A DNA stretch of 64,000 nucleotides from Lunularia cruciata (Eukaryota; Streptophyta; Marchantiopsida; Lunulariales; Lunulariaceae), in contig OX419759.1 in the NCBI GenBank assembly GCA_948567375.1, positions 20,118,744 to 20,182,743 on the forward strand, written 5' to 3'. Below, piece after piece: positions 34,542 through 47,073 of this stretch (its first letter is position 1; the number at the start of each line of letters is the position of its first letter). The translations under genes and the position numbers were made by a program. The notes beneath the pieces were generated by a model. It was not told the origin of the DNA. It searched no databases and saw only the letters and a program-made list of their open reading frames with translations.

Positions 34542-37500
34542 ATACAAAGGAGAGAAAAAATATATAAAATGGGACTAAGCCTCAATAAAGTCTATATGAG
34601 AAATCTGCCCTACTAAACCTAAAATATTTGAGCTATGCAAGTCGTATGGTCTACAAACAAATAGAGCATGCAAAGAAGCATCACTTAGTGTGATTGCTCT
34701 CATATGGATTGCACTAACCATTGCCCTCTATAGAGCAATGGACACATGTTGTCTAAAATATGCTACAAAGTATGAGAGTGAGAGTGGTACTCCTTGATGC
34801 TTAATAGACAAGCTCTCATACACTCCTTGGCAAATGTGTCAAAGGAGAGATAGTCTCATCAATAGGACTAGCCATAGACAAAGGGTGTAGCACTCATGCT
34901 GCTCTACTAAACTCTCCCGCTTGACCTTATGTCCTACATCATTGTAATCAAGTAGACTCCATGGTATCATGTGGCAAAACCTATCTCCTAAAACGTGCAG
35001 CACTAACGGATTCTTCCTGAAGGACCGCCCAATCACCCACTCAAATTGAAAAAAATCTAGTAACCACTTCTTTATGCCCCGCACATCTTCCTCTAGCATA
35101 ACAAAGACATTATTGAGGGAGTAAGAGGAATAGGAACCATGCTAACTCGTCCAAGGAATCATGTGCCAAATAATCAAGTGGTAGGTAAAAAGATTGTAAA
35201 GCCTCATTATGGAGTGTGAGAGGTAGCTTATGGAACAGATGTGGACATGGAAAACTAGTCTCAAACCCTAAATGCAACCCACTTGAGAAGCTAACCATTC
35301 CAAAGACTTTATCGGTATCCTTGGAATAGTAAACAAATGATAGAAGAAGCACGTGTAATCTCAAGTGTCATTGCTTTTGATATGGTTGCTTGCCTCACAT
35401 GGGCATCCCAAGTGGTTCAATCATAGTCCTTGTGCATCCTTCCTACATGGGTCTTTACCTCTTGCGAGGTAAAGCACCAATGACACATCAGGCATGGTGT
35501 ATCCCAAGCCGCTCTAGGCAGTCCCACATGGGGAGTGTAGCTATGGCTAGCACAAGAATAAAATATTAACACCTCTACATATCTCCCTCCCATATCTGCA
35601 GAACCACAACTCCTTACATCCCAACTCACAAAAGAAAATACAATCTCTCCAAACCCTACAAACTATAAATCTCAAAACTTTAAATGTCCATCTCCAAACC
35701 TTTTTAACTAAGTTCCCATGGAACTTAATCATGAAAACCAAGAGATAAGAAGTGAAAATTTTTGACCCATCACTCTCAATGTGTAATGATCACTCTAAAC
35801 CCTAAAAATACCCATAACTTTCTACTTAATTCTCCATAGTCTTTAATCTAGGTACCAATGTATAATATAAAAATATAAAAATATAAAAATCTACTACTCA
35901 AGTGCTATGTACTAGAGAGCACTCAGAAAATATAATATTTCCTCTCACATCTCTCCCTCTCCTCTCTCATCTCCACACTCTAACAAACTCCTCCAAACTC
36001 TAACTTTGGATAAGAGACCAATAAGTAGTATTATGATATGTCTACCATGATATATACCCTTACATAAAGATGTGAATACTAGACTAGGCAGTAGGTACCA
36101 ATTCTCAAGAAGATGCTAGAAAGAACTAGTAAACTACCACAAAGTACAAAGTTCACATTGTGAATGTAAAGATTAAGTTATAGGAGTTGATAGTTTTACC
36201 AACTAAGAAGTTGAATGGTAGCTCAAGGCAATTTGTAATGTTAAGAATTAATATTGTGGTGTTTTAGATTTAAGATAATTTTTTGTAGCCACTATTTAAA
36301 ATATGTAAGATAATATAAAAATTTCAATTCTTGCTTCCTTGTAGATACTACATTGAGTACAGATTTCAAGCATTTATGGTTGCGTCAGAGATATCATAAC
36401 ATTTTTTCATTCAAAAAAACTAGAATCATCACAATACAAATATTATAAAGAAATTAAAAAAAACTGTTTTTTTCTTATGGATACTTTATTTCAAACTTTT
36501 TGATCCAAGATCATAACACTCAAGGATGCATTATTGACAATTTGGGAGTCTATTTTTGCAAATGGTGGAACAATGCCACAATTTTATTTCTTTGTTTTTT
36601 ATGACTTTTCCATCTATTATCTGGTTTTAGTTGTTTTTGTTGTTTTAGTTGTGTTTGGAATCCCTTAACATTTTGCATCCATTAAAACCAAAATTATTGA
36701 AAATGGAGCCAATTTTTTTAATTTTATGTATAGAGATAAAAAAATACTTATTATCTTAGGTACTTTATGCTATAATTTTGGAGCACAAAACCATAACAAT
36801 GAAGAACTAAAGACTACCTATTAATCATCTGAAATCTAGATACATAATAGAGATAATACAGGATTTTAATCAGTATAATTTGGAGTCCAAAACTATCAAT
36901 GTTTGAACAATGTCATGATTTTATTTATTGATTTTTGATAACTATTCTACCTAGTATTTGTTTCATATGGTTGTGGTAGAGTTAAAATATTTTTGAATTT
37001 TACAAACAACAAGATAAAAATAATAGAAGATTGGTAGGAGATTTGTAATTTATGAGTAAATGAAAATATCTAAATTTTAGCTTTTGTATATCTTTTTTCT
37101 GATTTTTGAATCCAAAGGAACTAAATCCTCCATATTTTAATTTTAGCCCTTACCACTTTCTTCATTAATAGATTTGGCCTAAATGTAGGTTCATGCAAAT
37201 TCCTTGATCATATTCAAGGAATTCCTTTTGAATATTCAACTTAAACTTTCAAATCCATAAACCTTTTACACTAATTGTATTTTTATGATTTGTACCTGAT
37301 CGCTAATTTTTAATTCATAGCGGTAAAGTTGTAGTTCTTAGTATATGGGAACTAAATTCAAATAACTTTAACACTAATTATATATATATGATTTTTTTTC
37401 CCTAATTGCTACTTTCTAATTAATAGTAGCAATGTCTTAGTTTTTAGTACATGGTAACTAAATCCAAACATAACTAAATATGGCTTGATTGAGATTCTGT

Positions 37501-38466
37501 TAGACCTATAAATATCTTGTGCTACATGAGTAAAGTTTTTAGTACATGGTAAATAAATCCAAACATAACTAAATAAGGCTTGATTGAGATTCTGTTAGAC
37601 CTATATATATCTTGTGCTACATGAGTAAATCCGCCTAGTATGATCAATACTATAAACACACAATTTTTTTTATAAGAATTGCACTCTTAATCAATAAATA
37701 TGTTACCACTCTAGACTCAAAATTTTCATTCAAACTTCAAAGTATCCCCTTGTTAGTACTACCCGTGTCTTCCAAACATGCAATATAACTCACTTTGATT
37801 ATCATGAAGATTATTTTGTTTATTTTATAGTATTATTTCACATGAAATGTGAATAATGCATTGGGTTCAAACTTACTCCAATGACATACTTATCAATTTC
37901 TACTCAAGAGAATAAAGTATGTATAAAGTTACTTGTAGAGCAATGTTTTACACTGATTTCTTTTACATAAAAGAAATGTTGGTTCCAATCCTAAAAGTAA
38001 ATATGACCTAGATCTTGACATCCACTCATTTAACTTTAAGTTAGTTGCTCAAAGGTTTTGAGCTTGATTGTAGTAAACTCCACTCCTACTCTCATTCATA
38101 GAGTCAAAATATAACTCAACCAAGATGGTCTGCTTGGTGATATATCATTAAATTCACTAGGTAGTGAAGTAGAAAGCAAGTGTGATAATTGGAAATTCAC
38201 AAATAGAAGAATTGCTAAATATAATGCCATATTTTGAGCAAGGTGTTAGTGATCCAAGGAAGTTGCATCTAGTATTAGAAAGTTTGATTTATTTGTGGAA
38301 TGTTCTATGATAGTGGAAAATGTGTACATGCATTAGAATCTACACTATCCTAAAAAATTAACTTATAGACCTTAAGTTAGCCTTCCAAGGAAAAACCATG
38401 CACAAAAGACAATCCTTATTATTTTTGTATATCAAATAGACAAAGATGAGGAAAAAAATTAAAAAT
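34542..38466. other. Intergenic DNA, no supported gene
   Basis: Between 34.8 and 35.7 kb several minus-strand frames of 60-86 codons follow one another, and this patch is less AT-rich, so a decayed coding sequence is possible, but no family was recognised. From 35.7 to 38.4 kb there is only AT-rich sequence apart from the tandem duplication at 37440-37629. A 9-bp hairpin (CTTTACCTC / GAGGTAAAG) lies near 35451-35472. Confidence 0.5.
37440..37629. repeat. 95-bp tandem duplication
   Basis: Two adjacent copies start at 37440 and 37535 (GTTTTTAGTACATGGTAA) and differ at only a few positions, so the duplication is recent. Confidence 0.92.
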
Positions 38467-39215
38467 TGTAATACCAATAGCTAGAAATATCATCTATAGT
38501 TCAAAATTGGCTTGGTAACCTCTGGAAAAATGTTAAGTATGATGAGGTAGGTAGATCAGATAGAGATGTTGCCAAAAGAGTACTCTTACTAATAGGGCAA
38601 GAGCCAAAAGTAGCTTGAATTTGTAATACCAAAGGCTAGATATATTATCTAAAGGTGGAAATTGGCTTGGTAACATCTGGAAGGATGTTATGCATGATAG
38701 GCTAAGTAGTTTAGATAGAAGTGTCACCAAAAGAGGACTTCTACTAATAGGAAAGGAGCCAAAAAAGCCTAGAAACTTCAGAGCCAATTTTGGAGGCCTA
38801 AAAAAATGAATTACACCTAAAAAATGTGCAAGTCCATCCCAACCCAACATAGGAATGGCTGGCATTCCCCTCCAGTTTGTCTCATCTAGAGCTTTCCAGC
38901 GATACCTCACCCACATGATTTGGAGATTCCTATAAGAATATTATCTAAATATTCCCTATGGTCAAAGATGGTTTGAAAAACCAGATAGGATCAGAACCAA
39001 CATGTCACCCATGCATGCAATCAATCTAAGGGTAGAGCTCATTTACCAATTACCAATCCATGTATCTGATCCAAGGGTGGAGCTTCCTTTGGTGGTCTAC
39101 CCTTTGCTATATAACATAGTCAAGGTGCTCCTTTGGGACATCAAAGGTTGAGTGTGAAATTATGTGTTTCTTCTTTTGTGTTTCTCTTCAAGTCTCCTAT
39201 CCTTGGAAAATTACA
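38467..39215 (+). repeat. 5' LTR of element B, with 155-bp extra U3 copy
   Basis: TGTAATACC occurs at 38467 and again at 38622. The 155 bp between are a second copy of the first part of the LTR, so a full LTR (38622-39215) is preceded by a partial one. The end is ATTACA at 39215, followed by the primer site. Confidence 0.8.
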
Positions 39216-39892
39216 ATAGTATCATGGCAAGTGTTTCAATCCAAGAGAGCAGATCATCCCTCTTGGAAGAACATGGGCTACTGAGATAGAGTAAATTTTG
39301 AGGAGAGACCCTATACTGTAATTGATAGACAAGGAGTGTGATAGAGAGAGAAGATGGGATGGAAGTTCCAAGAGGACAATATCCAACACCACACTTTCTG
39401 TTCTTGAATCCGTTCCACATCAAGATCATGTACATCCAATGTGAACAAGTGAGAGTGTATCTTGTTTTCCATTTTGAGGTAGAGTTCATGGATATAGTGA
39501 TGAGTTCACCAAGCTTGGTGATTTTGCCTATGGTGCTCTATGTTAAAGAGTGAGATTTAATGATCTACATTCTATTATGATGGATATGTATGTTCCAAAT
39601 CCTCTACCTTTCAACTCTCAAATAGAAATCCATTATGTGGTCCAACCAAAAGTAATGTTTAGGGATTTTTTAGTTTGCAATTTTGGTGAAGAATACTATC
39701 AATGAGTGATAGACTCAGAGGTCTCAATGGTAGTTCCAATAGTCCGGGCTCCCTCTTGAGTAATCATATTAACACTCTATTGAAATAAGAAGTAGCGATT
39801 GAGTAGTGTTGTATGTAGGAATCATGGTGCTATAATTGTAGGAGTTGATGCAAGGAATGTAGGGAATGTTGAATGAATTTTGAGAGATCAAG

Positions 39893-40895
39893 ATGACCAT
39901 GGAGGCATTGAAAAATCAAGGATGTACCTTTAGGAATGATCAAGCAATACACAAAGGAAAGTTGTCCCAAAACACAATACCAATAGCCAAAGCACATGGA
40001 GAGTCACTCATGCCAAGGACACCAATCCCAGTCAATAATAAGGCCACATTGTTACTACGGATGAAGAAGACCTACAACAACAAGCCTCACAAGGGAAAAT
40101 GTGCTATGGGAATCATGGAGAGAATTGGATTTCAAGAATGAATCAATACTTTTGATTATTCACAACTAAAACCACTAATTGCTTTGCCGTTGTGTTTGCA
40201 AGTGGGTGCTTGATCGATATAGCCCTCACATGGTATGATGCTTAGGAATGATCAATGTTGGTAGAGGGAAGGGAGGTTACTTGGAAGACCATGTAGGAAG
40301 GGCTACTGAAGAACTTCCAATTGATGGATTTGGTGCAAATGGCCGGAACCCGACTGTGGAGGTTGAAATAGAAAAACAATGTATAGAATATGTGGAGGCA
40401 TTCCTTGATCTACAAGTTGCAATAATCAACATGAGTCCAACAAAAGCTTTGGACAATTTCAAATGAGGGTTGAAAGAGCAAAATAATGGTGCAAAACCCT
40501 CATACTATTTTTGAAGCCATTGTTTGTGCTCAAAGAATAGTATGGGTGCTAGGAAGAGGTGAAGGAGTCACTCCAACTCAACATTATTGGGCTGAAAGAC
40601 AAAAATTTGGTGGACCAGTCCTTATGGAATTAAGCAATATTTGATTCAAAGAACAAGGAGCACAATTGCCCCAAGGAGAATGTGGACGGGGCAAAGAAAG
40701 GAGAGATGGGGTCCCACAAGGGGAGAAGACTAGGCAAAACAACATCATTGTTACAATTGTGGCCAATTTCAGCACCTTGCCATCAATTGTTGCACTTGTT
40801 TTCTTAGTGGCTCTTGGCCTCCATACAAGCAATTTGTGAACAACATGGAGAGAAGAATTCAAGAAAAGGATACAGAAATCACCTCAAAAAATGAA
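39893..40895 (+). pseudogene. Element B gag, degenerate
   Basis: Starts ATG ACC ATG GAG like element A (MTMEALKNQG). The capsid region (CIEYVEAFLDLQVAI, TKALDNFK) is recognisable at 40370-40466 after frameshifts. The zinc-knuckle region near 40750-40800 is damaged. A TGA at 40153-40155 corresponds to the TGA at 22892-22894 in A. Confidence 0.75.
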
Positions 40896-43800
40896 GATTG
40901 CTTATAAATGTACCTTGCAACCTTACTAGCCCAATGGAAAAGAAAAATAGCGGAACAAGGAAGAAGACAAGTGCGGAAAGACAAAGAAAAACAAGCTCAA
41001 ACTTGATTGTTGTAGATGGAGTTCTAAAAGGAAATCAAGTGAGAGTCTTGATAGAACTTAGAGCAATAGTGAATTTCTTTTCTTGCTCTGTTGCAATAAG
41101 GTTGGGTATGGATCTAAAGAAAGATGAGAATGAAAAAGTAGAATTACCCTATGGTCAGACATAGAGGATTGAGTCATTACGTAGAAAGGTGGCGCTCTCT
41201 ATAGGAGAGTATCATGAAGCAATTGAGTGGCAAGTGATATGGTTAGCTCTTTATGATGCAATCCTAGGTATGCCATGGATGGAGCAATACAACCCCATGG
41301 TTGATTGGAGGAAGAAAATAGTGAGGACTTGCCAATGGAAGATCATTGGAGTTAAAGGAAGAGCATAGAGGCAAGAATTACCTCTATATGTCATAAGGAC
41401 AATAGCTATTTGTAAGACAAATAGATATTTCATGGGGATAACAAGAAAAGTCTAGAGTGCACAACTCAATGGACAAGTTCCTAAGAAACTAAGAGATGTG
41501 ATCAATGAGTTCAGACGACCTACCCTCCAAATTACCACCAACAAGGAGAGTTGATTATAAAATACAAATAATTTTTGGGAAGGCACCTCCTTGTAATGCC
41601 CCATATCGTCTATCACCTCATGAGTTAAAGGAATGTAAAGCTTAAATTAAGGATATGCTGCAAAAAGGGTTTATCCAACCCAACATATCACCATATGGGG
41701 CTCTTGTCTTGTTTGTGAAGAAAAGTTAGGGTACAATATGCATATTCATTGATTATCAAGGACTAAATCAACAAATGGTGAAGAATGAATACCCCTTACC
41801 CTGCATGGATGACTTTTTTGATCAACTCAATGGGGGCAAAACACTTCACCAAACTTGATTTATGGAGTGGTTACAACTAAATTTAGATTGTGGAGAAGAC
41901 GTCCATAAGATTGCCTTTTGAACAAGGTATGGTCACTTTGAGTACCTATTGATGCCATTTGGCATCACCAATGCACCAGCCACTTCCATGAGTTTGATGA
42001 ATGACATATTTTGTCCATAGTTGGATAAAATTGTTATTATTTTCCTAGATGACTTCCTTGTCTATAGTAGGACCATGAAGGAACACAAGCAACATCTGCG
42101 AGAAGTTTTCCAGATTCTATGATAGAATCAATTGTATGCCAAAATCTTGAAGTGTGAGTTTGGCAAGTCTAAAGTAGAGTACTTGGGGCATAGAGTAAGT
42201 GAAAAAATATTCAAGTGCTAATAGATAAAATAGAGGTCAATAAAAAATAGAGTGCTCTAAAAGATCAAACTCAATTGAAGAGTTTCTTGGGATTGATGGG
42301 GTTCTACTAACGATTCATCAAAGACTTCTCCATGGTGGCACAACCTCTAATAACACTTCTAGGTAAATGGATAAAGTGGATGTGAGGAACCACACAAGAA
42401 TTGCCTTTTAGGAATTGAAATATGCATTACTATATACGCCAATCTTGAAATGGTATGACCTTAAACATCCAATCAAGTTGGCTATAAATGCATCAAGTGT
42501 GAAAATAGGAGCAATCCTACAATAAGAGTGGCATGATGGATGGCTATTACTATTACCAAAAAAATGCAATTATCATACGGCCAAATGAGAAGAGTTGGCC
42601 ATTGTCCTAGCAACCAAGGATTGGAAGCACTATCTTAGCAAGAAGGCATTTGTAGTAGAGATAGACCATAAACCTCTAGTCTACCTCGAGACACAAAAAG
42701 ATATGTCTTGTCAATAGATTTGATGGGCAAAGTGGAGATAAAGATTCAACATGACAATCACATATGTGGAAGGCAAGAAGCAACTTGTTGATGCATTCAC
42801 CCAAATGCTTATGGCAAACAATCTGGTGGTAGAGGCCAAGATGAACCTTGAATTCTGACCAAGGATGCTCGATGTTACAAAAATTGACCCATAGATTGTA
42901 GGAGCTCAATCATCTAAAAGCGTCACTTGTACCCAAGGACTCATAGTTCATGATGAAAAGTTATGGATTCCTGATAATATAGACATAAAAGCCACCATCC
43001 TAGCATAATATCATGATTTTGCCATTGCAAGTCATGTTGGAGTGGATAAGACCTTGGATGTAGCCAAATGCCATTACTATTGGCCCAAGATGAGCAATGA
43101 TGTGATGGAATTCATTCAAAGTTGCTTACTATATCAACAAAATAAAAATTCTAATCGAGCTCTGGGAGAACTCCTTCAACCCCTTCATACTCTTACACAA
43201 TGTTGGAAATAGGTAAGCATGGATCTGGTTTGCAAATTGCCCAAGATCACCTCCAAGTTTGACTCCATTGTAGCCTTTGTTGCCTAACTCAATAAAATGA
43301 TTCATGTGCGTCCTACCACCAAGGATGTGACTACTCCACAATTAGCTCAATTTTACTTAGATGTAATCTTTTATCACAATGGCCTATCTCAATTGCTCAT
43401 CATTAATAGAGGCACTCAATTCACCAATGTTTTTTGGAGAACACTTTTTGGTTTATTCAAAACCAAGTTGGCCATGTCCATAGCCTACCATCCACAAACC
43501 AATGGCCAAATAGGGTGGGCTAATCATATCATTGAGGACATGCTACGGGGCTTCACCTTAGAAGAACAAGAAAGGTGGGACACCTTACTTCCACTAGTGG
43601 AATTTGCATATAACAATTTAGTGAAGGTATCCACATAGATTATACCGTCCTTCTTCATGTATAAAGAGCATCCTTTCACACCTTCAAGCTTGATGAAGAT
43701 CCACCTAGTGGATATGAAGGTGGATGCTATCAAACTTTCATTTCTAAAATCCAACAAGGAGTGGAGAATGCCAAAAATAGGTTGCAGATTGCCCAAAATC

Positions 43801-44294
43801 AACAAAAACAATATGAAGATGCACATCATTGGCACATGGAGTTCAATGTTGGGGATAAAGTCTGGTTATCAACAACCAACCTCACATTAGTTGTCCCTTG
43901 CAAGCTCAGACCTCATTTTATGGAGCCTTTTTCCATCCTTGGTCAAATCCGCACAATGGTCTACCACTTAGAGCCACCGCCACACATGATGATTCATCCA
44001 ATATTCCATGTTTCCTTACTATGCAGATATGCATCCCGACCATGTCACTTTCCTTCTATATAAGAGATTTGCTCTTGTCCAACACTCATTGATAACATTG
44101 AGGAATATGAAGTCAAACGCATTCTCCAAAAATGCATCCGGGAACTCGCCATCGGCATGTGGAATATCTTATATATTGGAAAGGGTACCCACTATATGAG
44201 GCAACATGAGAGCCAAAAACTAACTTGACCAATGCACCCGTGTTAGTGAAATCTTTTGAGCAACAACTTTGCAACAAGGATGGTGTGTCTTAAT
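40896..44294 (+). pseudogene. Element B pol, degenerate
   Basis: Fragments in order: protease (41000-41110, LIELRAIVNFF), RT (41600-42100), RNase H (42280-42720), integrase core (43297-43638) and C-terminus (43761-44063), then a frame-shifted chromodomain (44095-44280). In the integrase the second catalytic Asp is Asn (IINRGTQF) and the Glu is Gly (QIGWAN), so it is dead even apart from the many stops. Confidence 0.82.
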
Positions 44295-44306
44295 AGAGGG
44301 GAGGTT

Positions 44307-44911
44307 TGTAATACCAATAGCTAGACATATCATCTAGAGTTGAAAATTGGCTCATGCATAATATCTGGAAGGATGTTATGCATGATGTGTTAGGTAGTTC
44401 AGATAGAGGTGTCATCAAAAGAGGACCTCTACTAATAGTGCAAGAGCCAAAAATAGCCTAGAAACTTTAGAGGCAATTTTAGAGGCCTAAGCAAATGAAT
44501 TAGACCTTGAAAATTTTCAGATTCCCCCAACAAAGGAAAGGCTGGCCTTCCCTTCCCCTATTTTGTCTCATTGAGAGCTTTCCAAGAGAACCTCACCAAC
44601 ACGATTTGGAGATTCCTATAAGAAGATTCCTTAAAGATTCCCTCCGGTCAAAGATGGTTTGACCAACTAGATAGGATCACACCCACATGTCACCCATGCA
44701 TGCAACCAATCTAAGGGCAGAGCTTGCTTATAGGTTGCTAATCCATGTATCTGATCCAAGGGTGGAGCTTCCTTTGGTGGTGTCCACTTTGCTATATGAT
44801 ACAATGAAGGTGCTTGTTTGGGGCATCCTTGGGGTATCGGAAGTTGAGTGTGAAATTGTGTGTTTCTTCTTTTGTGTTTCTCTTTAGGTCTCCTATCCTC
44901 TGAAGATTACA
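44307..44911 (+). repeat. 3' LTR of element B, without the U3 duplication
   Basis: A 605-bp block from TGTAATACC to ATTACA, homologous to 38622-39215 and to the solo LTR at 1709-2301. It lacks the extra 155 bp found in the 5' LTR. Confidence 0.85.
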
Positions 44912-45419
44912 ACAATGGGAAGACTCACTCGAATGGAATCTAATTTGGTGAGACATTTTGGCAACTTCTTCATCAAACTATTGTTCATCTTGGGAGAGGG
45001 CTACAACCTAATTTAGGTTGAGCTAAATATCATCCTAATGATGAAAAAAATCATAGTCTAGAAACTTTGATATCTCATAATGACAAAGACTTGAACCAAA
45101 AACATATGTTTGTACTCTCTTCCCCAAAACCTAATGATTGGGTCTGGTTTCATAAACCACTATTTTGATATATGTTTTGTGTTCCATGTCTTTAGTTTTC
45201 TCTCTCAAGTCTTCTTAATGCTTGAAAATTATACATCTCTTCTCTTCATTGAAAAAAATGTCCACATAAACTTTGAGTTGTTTGAAGTAACCACTTTAAG
45301 AATGTTTACCTTGTAGGTTCTAGGAGTACCAATTTGGCCTATAGGGTGTACCACATGAGTAAAATACAATATGCACTATAATGTAGATGCAAATTATGTT
45401 AAACTCTATACATTAAGTT
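44912..45419. other. Unassigned DNA between element B and the Helitron relic
   Basis: May contain the 3' end of the Helitron (its coding strand is minus, so its 3' end should lie here), but I could not identify a CTRR terminus with an adjacent hairpin. No gene. Confidence 0.45.
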
Positions 45420-47073
45420 TTATATACTCAACACCTTTGGATATACAACATTCAATATTAATCATGATGGTCCATTCAAGCTCAATATCTTTAATCCTTT
45501 TGAGCTCATCAAGCTTGACACAAGCATGTATAATAGACCATGAGAGAAAAACAGATTTTGAAGATAACCACTAATTTCTTGTATTGTTTGGCCCCTAGCT
45601 CTTGTTAATGGTTCCATATGCTAACCACAATGTAAACTATTGTCTTCTAAGCATAAATAGCCAATTGATACTAACCAATGACATTACAATCCCAAGGATC
45701 ACAACATTTGCACCCATTATTTGTTGTAATAATTTCAACCTCTAGCACATGATGCTCCACTTTGGTAATGATCAATTGAGTTCTATTACAAAATCCTATT
45801 TTTTGATTCAAATTGCTCAAACACATAACCAAGGAACTTGGATTGAGCTCCAACTAATGGTTTATTGCTATGCTAAACTTCAAACTGTTCAAAAACTCCA
45901 CTAGAAACATGGTGTTGTGGTAAAGAAGTCCAAAATTAGCTTTGTTGTTAGTTGGAGCTAAAGAATCTGCACTTTGAAACAATTGACCAACTCTATGTAG
46001 CAATGAAAACATGATGTTATTTGTCTTATCCACATCATTGTTTTTGGGAGCCAAGATCCCACATTGCATTAGTTAGCAAACATTGCCAATGTGTGCAATG
46101 AAATATGCAAAACAACATATATGAGATCTTTTAGATGCTTGTCCGTCGGTAGTAGCTCAAAAGAGATGGGCACATGGACCCAATCAGGCTCTACTCTATG
46201 TTCAACTACCATTGTTTGTAGTCTTCTACCACTTACATCTAATACCCATTTGGCAAAGGCTTCCTCTATATTGTGCTCTTCTAATAGCCTGTCCTTCATC
46301 CCAAAAATATGCATGTTGATGGTCAAGCTTAGAAGAATCACATGTTGCCAAAGATGTGAGCATGGAAAGATCACAAATACAATGTCTTGACTACTACCTT
46401 TGAGAATGATGAGAAGGATTTGGAAAAAATCACACCTAACACCACAATCTTCCCACCAAATGGCTTGTTCTCAACATAGGATCATCACATGCCATGACAT
46501 ATCTCATTGGACAGTCCATAGCCTCAACATCCTATTTATGCATCACTAGAGCCTTGTCCCAAATGAAGAGTTGGGCTTGCCATAACAGATTTACTAAAGC
46601 CAATATTTTGCTTATATTGCACATCAATTTGTCATTCAAGCTAATAAGGATCTTAAAACATAATTGTGCAATATGTAATCTTGGTGATAAGAAAGCAAAC
46701 ATTCTTGAAGTTTGCAACCACAAACACACAGTCTTGCACTCTCCATGCAACTTGGAAAAGAGAGTTCTCCAGACAATTTTTTTCTCTATGCCTTCATTTT
46801 TATACTCAAAGAAGAGCTTTGCCTCCTTCTCCAAGGTTGCATTGGGGAAGGTGGCATTGAAGATAGTCTCATACAGGTGATGTTGATCTACATTGAGAGA
46901 TGCTTTGTTTTCCTTGGCTTTGATGTTTAAGAGAAAAAAATCATGCAATAGTTCATCTTGAATCAAATGGTTGTGTACCAACATGCAAGGAAACATAACT
47001 AGAAGTAAGAATAAGTGGAAATTCTACTAGCCGCATGTAATTTTCCTTCAAAACCATGTCAATCTCATAAAGA
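45420..47073 (-). pseudogene. Helitron Pif1-type helicase, decayed (C-terminal two-thirds)
   Basis: Successive minus-strand fragments follow the order of the helicase domain of plant Helitron RepHel proteins. Near 46,900 lies VDQHHLYETIFNA, then a degenerate Walker A with WRTLFSKL. At 46535-46580 is LFIWDKALVMHK, the WDEAPM Walker B motif with E changed to K. KPFGGKIVVLG follows (about 46,440). Then come LLEEHNIEEAFAKWVLDV (46270), ILAPKNNDVDKTNNIM (46040), EFLNSLKFS (45880) and a stretch ending SSKGLKIL (about 45480). Stops and frameshifts separate the blocks. The full-length protein would initiate rolling-circle transposition; the Rep domain is not present in the window. Confidence 0.8.
47002..47073. 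repeat. Left copy of a 72-bp duplication flanking the inserted repeat
   Basis: Matches 49240-49311 (about 82 percent by eye). Both copies encode the same helicase segment on the minus strand (LYEIDMV...), and a 2.2-kb repeat lies between them. Confidence 0.75.

Larger units (their letters stand above)
38467..44911 (+). mobile_element. Element B: decayed chromodomain Ty3/gypsy retrotransposon of the A family
   Basis: Complete order on the plus strand: 5' LTR (38467-39215), a primer site resembling initiator-Met (TAGTATCATGGC just after the LTR), a leader of about 680 bp, gag, pol, a polypurine tract AGAGGGGAGGTT (44295-44306) and 3' LTR (44307-44911). Flanking pentamers AAAAT and ACAAT match at four of five. 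Frames are broken many times. It is much older than A and shows the leader and 5' LTR organisation that A has lost. Confidence 0.88.

Noticed and set aside
32345-34551. ATACAAAGGA direct repeats as proof of a Mutator-like insertion
   Set aside because: The left repeat is about 20 bp outside the point where similarity to copy 2 begins and no inverted ends adjoin it, so it is kept only as a hint.
35417-35629. Cys/His pattern (CLMCHWCF...HVGRMH) suggesting a zinc finger on the minus strand
   Set aside because: Spacing does not fit C2H2 (11 residues between the Cys and His pairs), it is isolated, and the frame has no other support.
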